In this document: positions 45,390-58,560 of the stretch, piece by piece
How the letters are laid out: every line of letters begins with the position of its first letter
Position numbering within the stretch: the stretch's first letter is position 1
DNA from: Desmodus rotundus
Taxonomy: Eukaryota > Chordata > Mammalia > Chiroptera > Phyllostomidae
Reading direction: 5' to 3'
Assembly (NCBI RefSeq): GCF_022682495.2
Contig: NC_071396.1
Span: 60,095,159-60,159,158 of the forward strand
DNA: 64,000 nt
The notes under the pieces: generated by a model
Seen by the model: the letters and a program-made list of their open reading frames with translations, nothing else
What the model was told of the DNA's origin: nothing
Databases searched by the model: none
Program-made: the position numbers and the translations under genes

Positions 45390-45945
45390 CTGGTAACCTT
45401 TATTGTACTTTCTGTCTGAATTTGCCTGTTTTGGTACCTCATATAAGTGGAATCACATTTGTCGTTTTGTATCTGGCTTATTCTACTCAGCATAATGTGT
45501 TCAAGTTTCACCCATGTTGTAACATGTATTTCAGAATTTCATTACTTTTTATGCCCAAATAATATTCCATTCTGTGGATATACCACATTTTGCTTATCTG
45601 TTAATCTGTTGATGAACACATGAGCTGTTTCCACATTTTAGCTAGTGTGAGTAATGTTGCTATAAACATTGTATCGTTCTGAGCCTTTATGTTCAGTTCT
45701 TTTGGATATATACCTAGTTGTGGAATTGCTGGATCATAGGGTAACTCTATGGTTAATGTTTTGAGAAACTGCCAGACTCTTTTCTTCAACAGCTACATCA
45801 TTTTATGGTCCCAAAAACTATTTACAAAGGCTCCAATTTCTGCTCATTCTCTCAAGCATGTGTTATTTTCCTGATTTTATAATATCCATCCTAATGGGTG
45901 TGAATTGTTGTCTTATTGTGGTCTTATTTGCATTACCTACATGAC

Positions 45946-46325
45946 CAAAAAGTCTAATAAGAAAAACATCAGGCAAATTGAAGTTGAAGTATATTGTATA
46001 AAATACCAGACTGCTGCTCCTCAAAACTGTCAAGGTCATGAATAACAAGGAAAGTCTGAAAAACTACCACAACCAAGAGGAGACATGACCATGCAATGTG
46101 GTATCCTGGATGGGATCTTCAAACAGAAAAAAGACATTAGGTAGAAACTAAACAAGTATGAATAAAGTATGGACTTTATTATAATGTATCAGTGTTGGTT
46201 CCTGAATTGCAATGTGTGCCATACTAATAAGAAAACTGGGTGACAGGGTTGTATGGGAATTCTGTATTATCTTCTACTTTTTTATTTTGGTAAATCTAAA
46301 CTTCTCTAAAGTAGAAAGACTATTT
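45946..46325 (+). mobile_element. L1M-type 3' end
   Basis: 'gacatgaccatgcaatgtgg', 'tatcctggatgggatcttca', 'gtgacagggttgtatgggaa' and 'ggtaaatctaaacttctcta' are a mammalian L1M 3'UTR end, sense. Confidence 0.65.
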
Positions 46326-47365
46326 TTTAATAGAATGGAAAAGATCTTACAGATATTAAAAGGATAATAGAATATTTTGAACAACTTAATCCCAATAAAC
46401 TCAACTCTGAGAAAATGGGCAGATATCTGGCAAGACAAATTACTAAAACTGATTAAGGAGAATTAGAAAGTCTGAATAGCATTATATTTATTAAGGAAAT
46501 ATAGTTTACAATTTTAAACTTTCTTACAGAGAATAATCCAGGACCAGATGGCTTTGTGGTCAAATTCTATTAAACATTTAAGGAAGAAAAAAACACATTC
46601 TACACAAATTTTTAATAAAATGTATAATGCATCATAACCAAGGTTATTTCATGAATGCAAGATTGATTCAACAAATAAAAGGGAGAAAACAATAGTTATA
46701 TCAGTAGATGCAGAAGAAAAAATTTAATACCTATTTATGATATAAACTCTTAGCAAAGTAGGAATAGAAGAAAACATCCTCAGTCTAATCAAGGACCTCT
46801 ACAAAAAGAAACTACAGCTAACATCATACTGAGTGGTGTAAGATAGTTGAGAACAAGGCAAGGATGGCAATTTTCACAATTTATAGTTAACATTGTGGTG
46901 GAGGTCCTAGGCAACACAAGGCAAGACACATAAGTAAAAAGCAAACAAATTTGAAAAGAAGACATAAGGTGTCTTTATTTGTAGAATATGATTGTGTACA
47001 TAGAAAATCCTAAGAAATTTTCCCAAAAAACCCTACTAAAACTTCTAGTTGCATTTAAGAAGTCAAAGAACATGAAGCCAATATATAAAATCAATAGTAT
47101 TTCTGAGTACTAGCAACAAATCACTGTGAATGGCAAATGAGATCATTACAGCATATAAATATGAAATAATTGGGGATATATTTAACAAAATATGTATACG
47201 ACCTATATACCGAAGCTATAAAACATTGCTTAGAGAAACTAAAAATCAACATAAAATAAAGATACTATTTTCATAGGCTAGAAGAGTCAGAATGTTAAAT
47301 CATTCCTTTCTCCTCAAATTAATTTTTAGATTCCATGTATCCTTAATCAAAATCTCAGCAGATCT
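46326..47365 (+). mobile_element. Old L1 ORF2, reverse transcriptase region
   Basis: 'gagaataatccaggaccaga', 'tggctttgtggtcaaattct' (SPGPDG-like region), 'tcagtagatgcagaagaaaa' (IDAEKA-like) and 'gtagaatatgattgtgtaca' (the FADD-like region, changed) are in L1 order. Many stops. Confidence 0.8.
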
Positions 47366-48465
47366 GCTGGCAAAAAAAAAAAAAGTCCTCTTAATTTTCT
47401 TTCATCAGAGAATGTCTTTATTTCATTTCCATTCTTAATGGACATTTTTGCTGGATTTAAAGTTCTGGGTTAATAGTTCTTTTCTTTCAGAATTTGAAAA
47501 GTGCTGTGTCTACTCCTTTCGGCCTCCATGATTTCTAATGACAAATCTGCCATAATTCCCTCCTCTATAGGGAATGTGTTGATTTTCTCTGCCTGCTTTT
47601 AAGACTTTGCCTTTAGTTTTTAGAATTTTGATTATAATGCATTTAGATGTGGATTTCTTTGGATTTAACCTGTTTGGGATTCACAAATTTCTTGAATCTC
47701 TATATTTATGTCTTGAAAAATCTTTGAAGTTTTCAGCCACAATTTCTTCAAATTTCTGCATTCATTCTCCTCTCCTCAGGTATTCTGATGACACAAACAT
47801 TAGGTCTTTTTTATTGTCCCACAGTTTCTAGATCTCTGTTAATTTTTAAAACTTTTTTTCTTTCAGTTGTTTAGATAGGACAGTTTCTATTGATTTATTT
47901 TCAAGTTCACAGGCTAATTTCTTTGTATCTCCATTTTGCTATTGAATCCAATAATTTTTATATTGATTATTGCATTTTTCAGTTACAAAATTTCCAGTTA
48001 TTCTTCTTTGTCTTCTATTACTTTTCTGAGTGTTTTAATCTTGTTAATTCAAGAGTTTTTTTCTCTTATTTATTAGGGCATTTCTATAACAGTTGTTTTA
48101 ACATCATTAGCTAATCTGTTATCTCAGCATTGTCATCTATTCATTGTCTTTTTCATGCAAACAGAGATTTTCTTGGTATTTCATATACCAGCTATTTTGT
48201 ATTGTATCCCAGACATTCTGAGTATTATGTGTCTCTTGATCTTGTTTTATCAGGCAATTGACCTAACTGGGTTCAGTCTGTGTATTTGAACCAGAATTCT
48301 GTGTTGTGGTTTCAATGTCAGTCTCACCCCCCATTCTCCTTCTACCGTTTACTTTCCAGAGGCCTAAAATTGCTACTCTGCATTCAGGTTTTATAGCTGC
48401 ATCCAGTGGGAGAGACAGGGTAGAGTGGGCTAGCATTTTTTGCCCATAACTGAAACCTCACAGCA
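47366..48465 (-). mobile_element. Ancient HAL1/L1 ORF1 insertion
   Basis: Antisense HAL1-like text: 'tcagagaatgtctttatttc', 'tttgctggatttaaagttct', 'gattataatgcatttagatg', 'ctcctctcctcaggtattct'. It separates two parts of a + strand L1 ORF2. It is much older than the four HAL1 copies listed. Confidence 0.65.
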
Positions 48466-49995
48466 GTCTTAAAAAAAATAGTGAAAAACTGAATTCAAGA
48501 TTTATCTGAAGATGCAGTGTATCTCTAGAAAGCTGAAACTATCTTGGAAAATAACAGTCGGAGGACTTACATGACTTAATTTATTTACCTACAATAAAGC
48601 TGCAGTAATCAAGACAGTGTAGTTATTGGCACAAGGATAGATAAATAAATCATTGGAGCAAAGTAGAATCCAGAAATAGACTCACATATATTGGTTAATT
48701 GAATTTTGACAAAGGTACTAAGGTGAATTGACAGGAAAGTGATCATCTTTTCAGCAAAATGAACTGTGTCCTGGAATGATTGAGCATCCATGTGGAAAAA
48801 GTAAACTTTGACCCTCTTCTCAAATTACAAACAAAAGTGAATGAAAATGGATTGTAGTAAAAGCCAAAACTGTAAAACTTCTAGAAGAAATCACAGGAGA
48901 AAGCATTCGTGATCTTGGGCTAGACAAAGATTTATTAACATGTATTAATAAAAAGTATAAACCAAAGAGAAAATAATAATTATATTTTATCAAATTTAAA
49001 AACCACTTTGAAAGACAGAATTTTGAAAGTGAGCCACAGATCAGGAAGAAATACTTACAATGTACATATCTAACAAAGCACTTGTATTGAGAATATGTAA
49101 AGTTTTCTTTCAAGTCAATAATAATAAGAAAACAACCAAGTAAAAAATGGGCAGAAGATTTGAGTAGATACTTCCTCACACTTAGCCAGAAAAGGGTATG
49201 CACTTCACCCCCCAAAAAGAATTAACACAAAAAGACCATTGGATATGGGGAAATGCATATTAAAAATGCAATGAGATATGGCTACACACCCACTAGACCA
49301 GCTAAAATTTATACTGACAGTACCAAATGTTGGTGGGGGTGTGGAGCAACAAGACCTCACATTCATTTTTGGTAGGAATGTGAAATTGTTCAACTACTTT
49401 GTAAAACAGTCTGGCAATTCCTAATGGTTAGTCATACACTTACCACATGTCCCAGCAACTCAACTCCTAGGTATCATACAAAAATGTGTATGTTAATATT
49501 CACAGTTGCTTTAATCATAATAGTGTAAGATTGTAAAGAACACAAATGTCCTTCAAAAGATGAATGGGTAAACAAATTGCAGTAAATTCATGCAAAAAAT
49601 AAAGTACTATTCAACAATAAAAATTAAAGAACTACTGACAAATGGCCACCAAATGGATGCATTTCAAGATCATTATTCTAAGCAAAAGAAGCCAGACCAA
49701 AAAAAAAAAAAAACCAAAATGTATAACTTGTGTATGTTCATACATGTGTATGAAATTCTAGAAAAGACCAATCTAATCTATAGTGACAGAAAGATCAGTG
49801 ACTGCGTAGGGATGAGGGTTATTTATTGTGAAGGGACAAAACGGGACTTGGAGTAATGGAAAAAATTCCAGATCTTGATTATGGTGGTGGTACATTATTG
49901 CATAAATTTGTCAATTCATCAATTAATCAGAAGTCAAAATGAATACTTAAATGAGTGCATTTTATTGTATTTAAATTATACTTCAAAATTGATTT
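48466..49995 (+). mobile_element. Old L1 ORF2 C-terminal part and 3' end
   Basis: 'aataaagctgcagtaatcaa', 'gtagttattggcacaaggat', 'aaatgggcagaagatttgag', 'ccattggatatggggaaatg' and 'tatactgacagtaccaaatg' match ORF2 3' half; 49870-49995 is an L1 3'UTR end. Continues the element at 46326-47365. Confidence 0.8.
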
Positions 49996-50934
49996 TTACT
50001 CACTGCCCAAATATTTAATGAACATTTACTAAATGGTAGGCAGTGGTGAGAAGAAAGTATGTAGCAAGAGGAATTGATGATATCTTGAATGTTTCTTGCT
50101 AAAGTGGCTGAGAAGAGGATGAGGCAAGGAAGGTAAGGATTCAGGTAGAGAGGCAGGTCTGAAGGGTGTGTGTGTGTGAGTGTGTATAATACTGGATTGA
50201 CATCTGTGATACTGATCTCAGAATTTGACCATTAGTAGACTGGTAATTTTATGAACACCGCTGATTAATCAGTAAGGTATGCCATTAACACTGACAGATG
50301 ATCCTGGGGTTTAATTCTTCAGTCACAGTGTGGTATACCCCCATGTGAACAGCATCCAGGAAGGGACATATGGGATTAGCACCCAGCTCTAGTGGCAGCT
50401 TTATTCCTGCTATTTGTACCACCTGCTGTGAGCTCCTATGATTGAACCTGGTAACCCAGATTTCTTCCTTCTTCTACTTTCCCACTTCTCCCCAAATTCA
50501 AAGGTAATATATGATTGTCACTATTTAAGAAGTGATGAACTTGGTTTCAACACTTTTCTTTTGTCAGGCCACCTGCCAAGTAAGTGGGAAAATATTTAAA
50601 CTTACTGTGTTTTTCTCAGGAAGAAATTTCTACCTCAGGGTTAATGCAGAATGGCATTTTTGTGCTTACTTGCTCAGTGACATAGATCTGGTGGAACCAC
50701 TCACTGCTGGGTGTTGGTGATGCTGTGCAGTTCAAGTGGGCTGTATAAGGAAACACACTCAGTATATCACTCATGGCAAATACTCTGTGGCTCCATTGTT
50801 CCAAATTGCCTTCTTAAACACAACAGTTTCCTCAGTCTTTTCCTTCGTGTGGTATTAATGACCACAGACTTCCCTGTAGGCTGTCTGATTATACTGGTTG
50901 GGAAAATTTTCTGCACTAACTTGCCTTCATCCCC
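49996..50934 (+). other. Intergenic, nothing recognised
   Basis: 0.9 kb with a short (GT)n at 50168-50187 and no recognised element. No coding evidence. Confidence 0.5.
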
Positions 50935-50935
50935 T

Positions 50936-51195
50936 TCTTTTTTTTTTAACATATTTAACTTAGTTTTTTATTTTTTATTTTTTTTCATTCATTTATTTAT
51001 TTTTATTCAGTTACAATTGTCTGCATTTTCTCCCCTTCCCTCCACCCCACCCCAGCCAGTCCCACCTCCCTCCCCCACCTCTACCCTCCCCCTTGATTTT
51101 GTCCTTGTGTCCTTTATAGTAGCTCCTATAGACCCCTCTCCCCCCTATCCCCTCCCCACTCCCCTCTGGCTATTGTTACAATGTTCTTAATTTCC
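50936..51195 (-). mobile_element. 5'-truncated young L1, 3'UTR only
   Basis: 'cagttacaattgtctgcatt', C-rich runs, 'tgtgtcctttatagtagctc' and 'ctattgttacaatgttctta' match the 3'UTR of the full-length L1 (17920-18120), with about 10% change. The T-rich start (50939-51005) is its poly(A). The whole insertion is about 260 bases. Confidence 0.85.
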
Positions 51196-52265
51196 CTGTG
51201 ATGACTTTGTAAGGGAGTGTGCGTATGATTCCCTCAATTTAAACTAAATGCCAATTTCTTCACCATCACTGACAGCCATTAGCTAGTCCTGTGGACTTGC
51301 AAAGCTAAGTGATCAGTGTTAACTGCTACAGTGTTGTTAAATCACCGTTGTTTATTCAGACTTTGATGGGACACACTGTGGCTTCAGACCATGTGGTGCA
51401 TGGGAGTCTGTGCCCTCAGAGAGTTTACAATCGAGTGGGACTAACAGACAGTCAACTATAAAATTATTTTTGTTATCTATAGGGGAGGAAATGAATATTG
51501 AATTCTGTAATAAACCAGACTTATGCTTGGTTCATACATCTATCTAATCTAATAATCTCAATAACACTAAAAAGCACAAGTGAGGAAACTGCATCCACCC
51601 ACAAGGAGCCAGGTTTCACCCTGAAACCTGCTGACTCCAAATACTGCTTTTTTCCACTTCATCAAAGCAGCAGAAAAGAATGTTAATAAGTCCATAGATT
51701 AGGGATCTGTTTATATTTATTACGATCAGGATGTTTTACCTTTTCAGGGGAAGGTAGCAAAATTTGTCTGATTTCTTCCATTCATTAAAATTGCCATAAA
51801 AATAAACACTTAAGTTTGAAAAATGTATACATTTAAAGGCAGGGACCCACCTTCACCTAGAATTTCCCTTTGATAGGTGATCAGAGACCATCGAGTTTTT
51901 CAAGCAGTTCAGGCAAAGCTCTCAGCTGCAGTCCCTGGTATGGCCATCAATATAAAGATCCAGTGCTCAGGCTGTTCCCCAGCTAATCCTAATATGGTTT
52001 ATTTGGGAACATAAGGCTTTGCCTCATCTGGTCTGAGAGAGTTCTATACTGATGGACTCCATCTACTTCACTTGGGAGCATCTGGGTCTCAGATTGCTCC
52101 TCTGCTGTTTTCTGCCTGGCCCTATGGACCACCTCTCCACCCTCCTGCTGGGGGAAGCTACATGCCTTCTAACTAGGCTCTGGGACCCATGTTTACATAT
52201 TTCGTTTCTAAGATGTTAAACCATTTCCATTTGTGTTGCAAATGACAAAAAATATCCAACTCAGT
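51196..52265 (+). other. Intergenic, nothing recognised
   Basis: About 1 kb. No recognised repeat, no coding evidence. Confidence 0.5.
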
Positions 52266-52269
52266 TTTA

Positions 52270-52900
52270 TCTGTCTTAAAAAGGTCTGTAGCATTTCCTC
52301 AGGTCTACTAGAGACTAATTTCCTCAGTTTTGTCTACCTATAAATGGCTTTATTTTAATTTCATTTTTGAGGGGTATTTTTGCTAGATAGAGAAATCTAG
52401 TTTGATACTATTTTTTCCTTTTAGCACTTTAAGGAATTTCCGCCAACTTCTTGTTTCCATTGTTACTGATGAGATCTCAACTGTCACTCTCATTGGTTCC
52501 TCCTGTATAGAATGTTCTCTTTTATCCTTTCTTTGATTGCTTTCAAGATTTTTACTTTCTCTTGAATTTTCAGCAGTTTGGCTTTTATTTGCCCATATGT
52601 TTGTCTTGTACTTATCTTGCTTCGGCTTCACTAAACTTCTTATATGTGTGGGTTGATATCTCACACCAATTTTGGAAAGATTCTCAGCCATTGCCTCCTC
52701 AAATATTTCTTCTATCCATTCTCTTTCCTCTCCTTCTAGAATTCCAATTACATGTGCATTAGACTTTTTGTTGTCCTACAGATCTCAGACTGCAGTGTTT
52801 TTTCCCTCTATTTTGTTTGAATCATTGTAATTCAGTTTGGATAGACTTGTCTTTAGCTTCACTGATTCTTCACTGATTCTGTGTCCAACCTACAGTTAAA
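52270..52900 (-). repeat. Ancient HAL1/L1 ORF1 fragment
   Basis: 'ggggtatttttgctagatag', 'ttcctcctgtatagaatgtt', 'cttctatccattctctttcc' and 'tctagaattccaattacatg' follow the HAL1/L1 ORF1 pattern in antisense. A duplicated word (ttcactgattc, twice) is at 52857-52879. Confidence 0.55.
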
Positions 52901-53054
52901 CACATTAACCATTTAATTCTTAGGTTATGGTTGTATTTTTCATATGTTCACACATAACATCCACTTTTTTACTTTAGACCATTTAACATATTTACCATAG
53001 TTCTAGGCCATTCCAGCACCTGAGCCATCATTTTGTCTGAAGTAGCTTATTCTA

Positions 53055-53205
53055 GCATACCTTAAATGTGCCCAAATGTAAGCTAATGTAAGTGGTCCGA
53101 CCATATTTAAGGTAAAGTAAACTAAGCTATGATGTTTGATAGGTTAGGTGTATTTAATGCATTTTTGAATTACAATATTTTCAACTTATGATGGGAAAAC
53201 TGAGT
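53055..53205 (+). repeat. Tigger-type transposon 3' remnant
   Basis: 'gtaagctaatgtaagtggtc', 'taaggtaaagtaaactaagc', 'tatgatgtttgataggttag' and 'tattttcaacttatgatggg' match a pogo/Tigger MITE end; its terminal repeat is lost. Confidence 0.55.
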
Positions 53206-55995
53206 CCTTTCTCACAATAGACACCAATAAATGGTAAATGAAATAGAATTGATGGATAGCACTGTTCCCAAATGGCTTAGCAACATGCTGATACAGAAAT
53301 GCTGAAAGAAACAGCTAAAGCAAACAGAGTTGCTGCTCTGGGAAGGGGCCTTGGGAGAAAGGGCAAAGCTCTGCAGAGAACTGTGGTATTTTGTATAAAT
53401 CTCTTTAAGCTGCACGCTTATATTACTAGTGCAAAACAATGCACCAAATGCCAACAGTGAAATACAAGTACTATATCTAAGATTCACAAACATGGTTAGT
53501 TGAAAATAATTTTCTCAGTAAGAAGGATGAAATTGCCTCCATTAACTAGTGAATGAGGGACAGTTGACAGGACGTTACCTGAGGTGGTTAATGAAGACCT
53601 GCTATGAGAAGCCTGGACTTTAGTTTGAAGCTGACCATTAGGGAGAATCAGCTTCACGTGTCTAATGGATCCACAGGTGGAACATACCTACCTGTCTGCT
53701 GAGGTCAAGTCCAGCAAAGTACGTCCTAGAGCAAAATAACAGTATGTCTCTGTTCACTCCACAGACACCCCCATGCCTTTACCTGCCCTAGGTCCCATCA
53801 CTAGGACTCTAGGCACAGCTTCCTGCTGGGTCCAACTGGTGGGAGGTGCCAGCTGGATGTCAGAGGGAGTGGGCATCCTGCAGGGTTCCCTAGGCCCAGC
53901 AGAGTCCAAGCCCCTCAGGCAGCCCCTCTTCCAAAGTTGCAGTTACCTCCTGCCCTCTGACAGTAGGTGCTAAGAAAGGCCCTCTGTGCCTTCACCCTGC
54001 ATTACCTTTGTGAGTTGTCCCCTCCTAAAATTCTCCTGGCCCCTGGAATAGTCCCTGGTGATTCCTGCCAAAGCCTGACTGATAGGAGGTGAGTGCCCTC
54101 AGCCCCATGGTCAGGAAGCCCCCTACTGTGAGTTGTGGCCTCTGCTCTTTCACATATGTCAAGATGTTCGGCAATATTCACAACATGATGGAGAGTGATT
54201 CCTTATTTCCTTGTAGTAGTGGTGTAGTTTGAGAGGAGATGGAGGAAGACCTGTCAGCCACCCTCCCAGTGTTCTTCCACTGTTTGGCCTGGAGCAAGGG
54301 GTCCCGAGCACATCCCCAGACAATGGGGAGGACTTTGTGTTTGAACCACACTGTGTTTGCTCTTTAGACCACATGTGTGTTACTTGCATAAAATAATGCA
54401 ATAGCAAACGCTAAAATGCAAATCGTGAGTCTCAGAGATTTGCAAGCACGAATGGGATAGAGGAGGACAACTGCTGCCAGACACTCAGCAGTGCCCTGCA
54501 CCCCCTAACCTCACCTAATCCTCAGATAACTCTAGCAAGCAGGTACTGCTAGTGTCGCCAATTTACAGCTGAAAATATGAGGACCCCTCAGAGAGGGCCA
54601 GGAGCTGCCTATGCGATAGAAGTGTGTTGGGCACACGCCAATACTCAGTGGCTGAGCCCCCTTGTGTTTGTGAACCATGTCAGAACTAGCAGTCACAGCT
54701 CTACCTCCATCACCCCAGATAACTTTCACTACTCTGGCCTTGGCTACTGTTGTTCAGCCATATGTGGCTCCTCCCTGCACCTGCTCCTGCTGGTCTAGCT
54801 TCTTGGACCGCTGCCGTGCAAGGACAGAGCAGCCAAGTACAAAGATTACCCACCTGTTCCTGCTGGACTCCAAAAACAAGCTCAGCATATTCCAACCCTT
54901 TCAAACGCCATTAAGCTCTGGTGTGTTGAGGTAAGAACTGGAACTCCTGTCTTCTCACACAGCTGGCTATCTGCAACTGGGGACTTGGTGTCTTCACCTC
55001 TTTTGTGAGGAGGCAGGTTCTCAGGACCGCCACAGTCCCCAGAGGGTACAGTCTGTGGCCCAGGGCCTCACCAAGCACTGTGAATGCAGGCCCAAGTTTG
55101 GAGACAAAAGTAGGACTTCACAAAAGAAAAATGTCAACAATATCAAATGTCCCTGCACCTGCAGTCACAAGGCAGACTCCAGTTTGAGAAGGGTTCTCTC
55201 ATTGGCCTCAGCCAGCACTGCCACTGCAAACACAAAAGTTCTACCTCCAAAGTTGAACTTGGGTTTCTGTTTAACGATATGCAGTTTACATTGTTTCTTT
55301 CATGGACTCTTGGGCCTCAGATTTGAATTTTGGGCAGGATTCAAGCTCCCAAAATCTGGGTGTGACTGCCTTTCTGGCAGCCTATTAGATGGGGGCAGAA
55401 GGGTGGATCTCTTACTCTTCTCAAAACAAACCTCATTATCCAGGCAAACTCTTGGCTCACAACCATAATTTCAGGAGAAAAATTTGAAAGGAAAAAATGT
55501 TAACAAGACAAAGAGGGTTTTGTCCATACCAGAGATGTGAACATCTGAAACCTCTTTGCACCTGTGCTGGATATGAAGCTTCAGAAACTCTGAGGGCACA
55601 ACTGGTTTAAGCTCCAAAGTACCTAGTTCATCACTCCAACTCAAAAACGCCTTTACCAGAATGCATGGGCTTCCTCAGCCGCAGGGATGCCCATCTCTGG
55701 ATGTTGGAAATCTCAAAGGGCTAAGTCCCGAAAGGAGGCTTGCTGGAAGCCCACTGCTGCTCTTCCCTGTAGTCACCACACGATGGCACCAGACAGCCAG
55801 CTCCACTGCTGCGGGGAAGGGCTAGGCAAGGCTTGTGCTGCCACAAGAGTTCCTGGCAAGGGCTGTGGTCTTCCTGCAGACTTAAAACAGGCAGCTGTCG
55901 GGCTGTGGCCTTGGGAAAGGACACAGCTCTTAGTCTAGCACCAATTCACTTTTTTTCTGCTCTGTAATCCGTTTAGGAGTCAGGCAAAATTCTTT
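53206..55995 (+). other. 2.8 kb of unexplained single-copy-like sequence
   Basis: Higher G+C than its surroundings, with several medium open frames on both strands (longest 137 codons at 55055-55468, ending in many Ser/Leu). None shows a domain I recognise; there is no consistent frame, splice pattern or codon bias. A MIR-like piece lies at 54505-54610. It may be an old LTR array or single-copy DNA. Confidence 0.4.
54505..54610 (+). repeat. MIR SINE fragment
   Basis: 'taacctcacctaatcctcag', 'gcaagcaggtactgctagtg', 'ccaatttacagctgaaaata' and 'tgaggacccctcagagaggg' follow MIR in order, sense. Confidence 0.6.
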
Positions 55996-56194
55996 ATAAA
56001 TCAAGGGTCTCAAACTTGGATGCCTTTGGGGCCAGTCGCTAACATTGTCAGGAAAGCAGAGGCCCATGCAAAGGGGGCTTAGGCAAGGAGGTAAGCTCCA
56101 CACACCTTCCCTCTATTGCCACCTGGCAATTTGGGCCCCTGGTGGACAAGACATCCCAAACGAGGAATTCATGTTCCTATGTAAAATCTCTTTC

Positions 56195-56605
56195 AACTAC
56201 AGGCAATATATTATTATTTTTATCAGTTTTATTGAGGTAGTCACCAGACTGATCATTATACTGATAACAGAACAATTCCATAATCCTAAAAATGATCCTT
56301 CATGCCCATTTGAAGCCAATTAATTCCCACTAAATACTGACCCCTGGCAATAACTGCAAATGCAATCATGAAGTACCTAGTCTTTAGTGGCTCATTTGTT
56401 CATTTAGCATGATGCATTTGAGACTTCTTATTGTGGGTACCAGTAGTTTGTTTCTTTTTATGGCTGAGTAATAGTCCATTGGACTAACAAAACACAAATT
56501 GTCCCCGATTTGACCACTTCAAGCTATTTTTATGGCATTTTGATATGTCCTCATCATTCTTTGATCACTTCCTTGTTTTCTGGCAACCAAGATGTTCTAG
56601 TTTCA
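56195..56605 (-). mobile_element. Old L1 3' end
   Basis: 'atcagttttattgaggtagt' and 'gagtaatagtccattg' are L1 3'UTR words, antisense. It is followed by a second L1 3' end, since the same words recur at 56960-57000. Confidence 0.6.
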
Positions 56606-56619
56606 CTCATATGTGTGTG

Positions 56620-58560
56620 TGTCAGTAAATTCATATAACAAAAAGTAACCATTTAAAAACATACAGGTTAGTGTCACTTAGTACATTCACAAGGTTGTGC
56701 AATCACCACTCTACCCAGTTCCAAAATATTTATCACCCCAAAGAGAAACCCTGGATCCATTAAACAATAACTCCCAACTTCCCACTTCCCCCCAACAATC
56801 CCTGGTAACCTCTATTTTTATTTCCGTAAATTTGTCTATTTTAGATATTTCATATAAGTGGAACCACACAATATTTGTCCTTTTGCATCTGGCTTATTTT
56901 ACTTATCCTAAAGTTTATAAAGTTTATCCATGTTGCAGCATATATCAGAACCTTATTTATTTTTATTGATGAATAATATTCCATTGTATGGATATACCAC
57001 ATTGTGTTTATCCATTCATCTGTGTTTATCTATAGATGGATATTTGAGTTGTTTCCATCTTTTGGCCACTGTAAATAATGCTTCAATGAATATTCATGTA
57101 TAAGTTTCTTTTTGAGTTCTCAATTTCAGTTTTCAATTCTTTGGGGTATATACTTAGAAGTAGAATTACTGGGTCATATGATAATTTTATGTTTAATTTT
57201 TTGAGGAACCACCAAACTGTTTTCCAGAGCAGCTGCACCATAATACATTCCACCAGCAGCACAAGGGTTCTGATTTTTCCATATCCTCACCAGCACTTAT
57301 TTTTCTTTTATTGACAGTAGCCATCCTGTCAATGGGTGTGAAGTGGTACCTCATTGTGGGTTTTGTTTTTATCCTCATATGAGGACATTTTTTCATTGCT
57401 TTGAGAGAGAGAAGAAGGGAGAGTGGAAGGGAGAAAGAGAAACATCCATATAAGAGAGAAACCTTGCTTGGTTGCCTCCCATATGCACCCAGACTAAGGA
57501 TTGAACCCATAACCTAGCCATGTACCCTGATCAGGACTCAAACCCGCAACCTTTCAGCTATGGGATGACACTCCACACCAGCCAGGGCTCATTGTGGTTT
57601 TGATTTTCATTTCCAAAATGTCTAGTGACTTGAGTATTTTTTATTTGCTTATTGACCATTGTATATCTGCTTTGATGAAACATCTATTCAAGTTCTTGCC
57701 CATTTTTAAATTGATGTTTTGTTTTTTTATTGTTGACTTATAAAAGTTCTTTGTGGATATTAAGCCCTTATCAAACATATGTTCTGCAAATATTTTCTCC
57801 CATTCTGTGGGTTATATTTTGACTCTCTTGATAGTTTCTTCAAAGTACAAAAGGTTTTAATTTTGATGAGGCCCAATTTATCTATTTATTCTTTAGTTGC
57901 TTGGGTTATTTATGTCTCATTTTTAAAAACTTTGCCTAATCTAAGGTCACAAAGATTTAAACCTATGTTTCCATTAAAAATTTTCATAGTTTAGAAGCCT
58001 TTTTATAAGAGTCTTATATTTAGGCTTGAGATCCATTTTGAGTTAATTATTATCTATCATGTGAAGTAATGGTCCGATTTCATTCTTTTTCATATAGCTA
58101 TCCACTTGTGCCAGCACTATTTGCTCAAGAGACTATTCTATTCCCATTGAATGGTCTTGGCACCCTGTCAAAAATTAATTGGCTATAAATCATGGATTTA
58201 TTTCTAGGCTCTCAATTCTATTCCATTGATCTCTGTCCTTATTCTGTCACCACACTGTTTTTATTACTGTACTGTGTAACAAGTTTTAAAATCAAGAAGT
58301 ATGAATCCTTCAACTATGTTTTACTATTTCAAGATTATTTTAACTATCAGGGGTCCCTGGAAATTCTATGTGAGTTTTAGAATCATATTTTCCATTTCTG
58401 CACAAAACCAGTGGGATTTCTATAGAGATCGTATTGAATCTATAGAACATTTTAGGTAGTATTGCCACCTTAACTATATTAAATCTTCCAACCTTTAAAT
58501 ATGATTGCTCCCTCTGCCATTTATTTAGGTATTATTTAATTTCTTTCAGGAGAGCAGAGG
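56620..58560 (-). mobile_element. Old L1 3'UTR and ORF2 C-terminal part
   Basis: 'aaccatttaaaaacatacag', 'ctggcttattttacttatcc', 'gaggaaccaccaaactgttt', 'cccattctgtgggttatatt' and 'gtgggatttctatagagatc' run in antisense L1 order. A Ves SINE interrupts it at 57367-57588. Confidence 0.8.
57367..57588 (-). mobile_element. Ves-type SINE, minus strand
   Basis: Antisense Ves: 'ccagccagggc' end at 57588, 'ccctgatcaggactcaaacc', 'gaacccataacctag', 'ggttgcctcccatatgc', then the G/A-rich run. CTCATTGTGG occurs at 57350-57359 and 57589-57598 as duplication. Inserted in the old L1. Confidence 0.9.

Larger units (their letters stand above)
43325..45945 (-). mobile_element. Old L1 3' end split by a HAL1
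   Basis: 43325-43494 ('cacaattcagtggcaatgaa', 'tacattcacaatgctgtgta') and 45406-45945 ('aagtggaatcacatttgtcg', 'atattccattctgtggatat', 'tgagaaactgccagactc') are the 3'UTR and 3' ORF2 of an old L1, antisense. The HAL1 at 43511-45389 separates them. Confidence 0.8.

Noticed and set aside
55055..55468. 137-codon frame with Cys-rich start
   Set aside because: No recognised domain, no splice context, opposed frames nearby; reported only as unexplained sequence.
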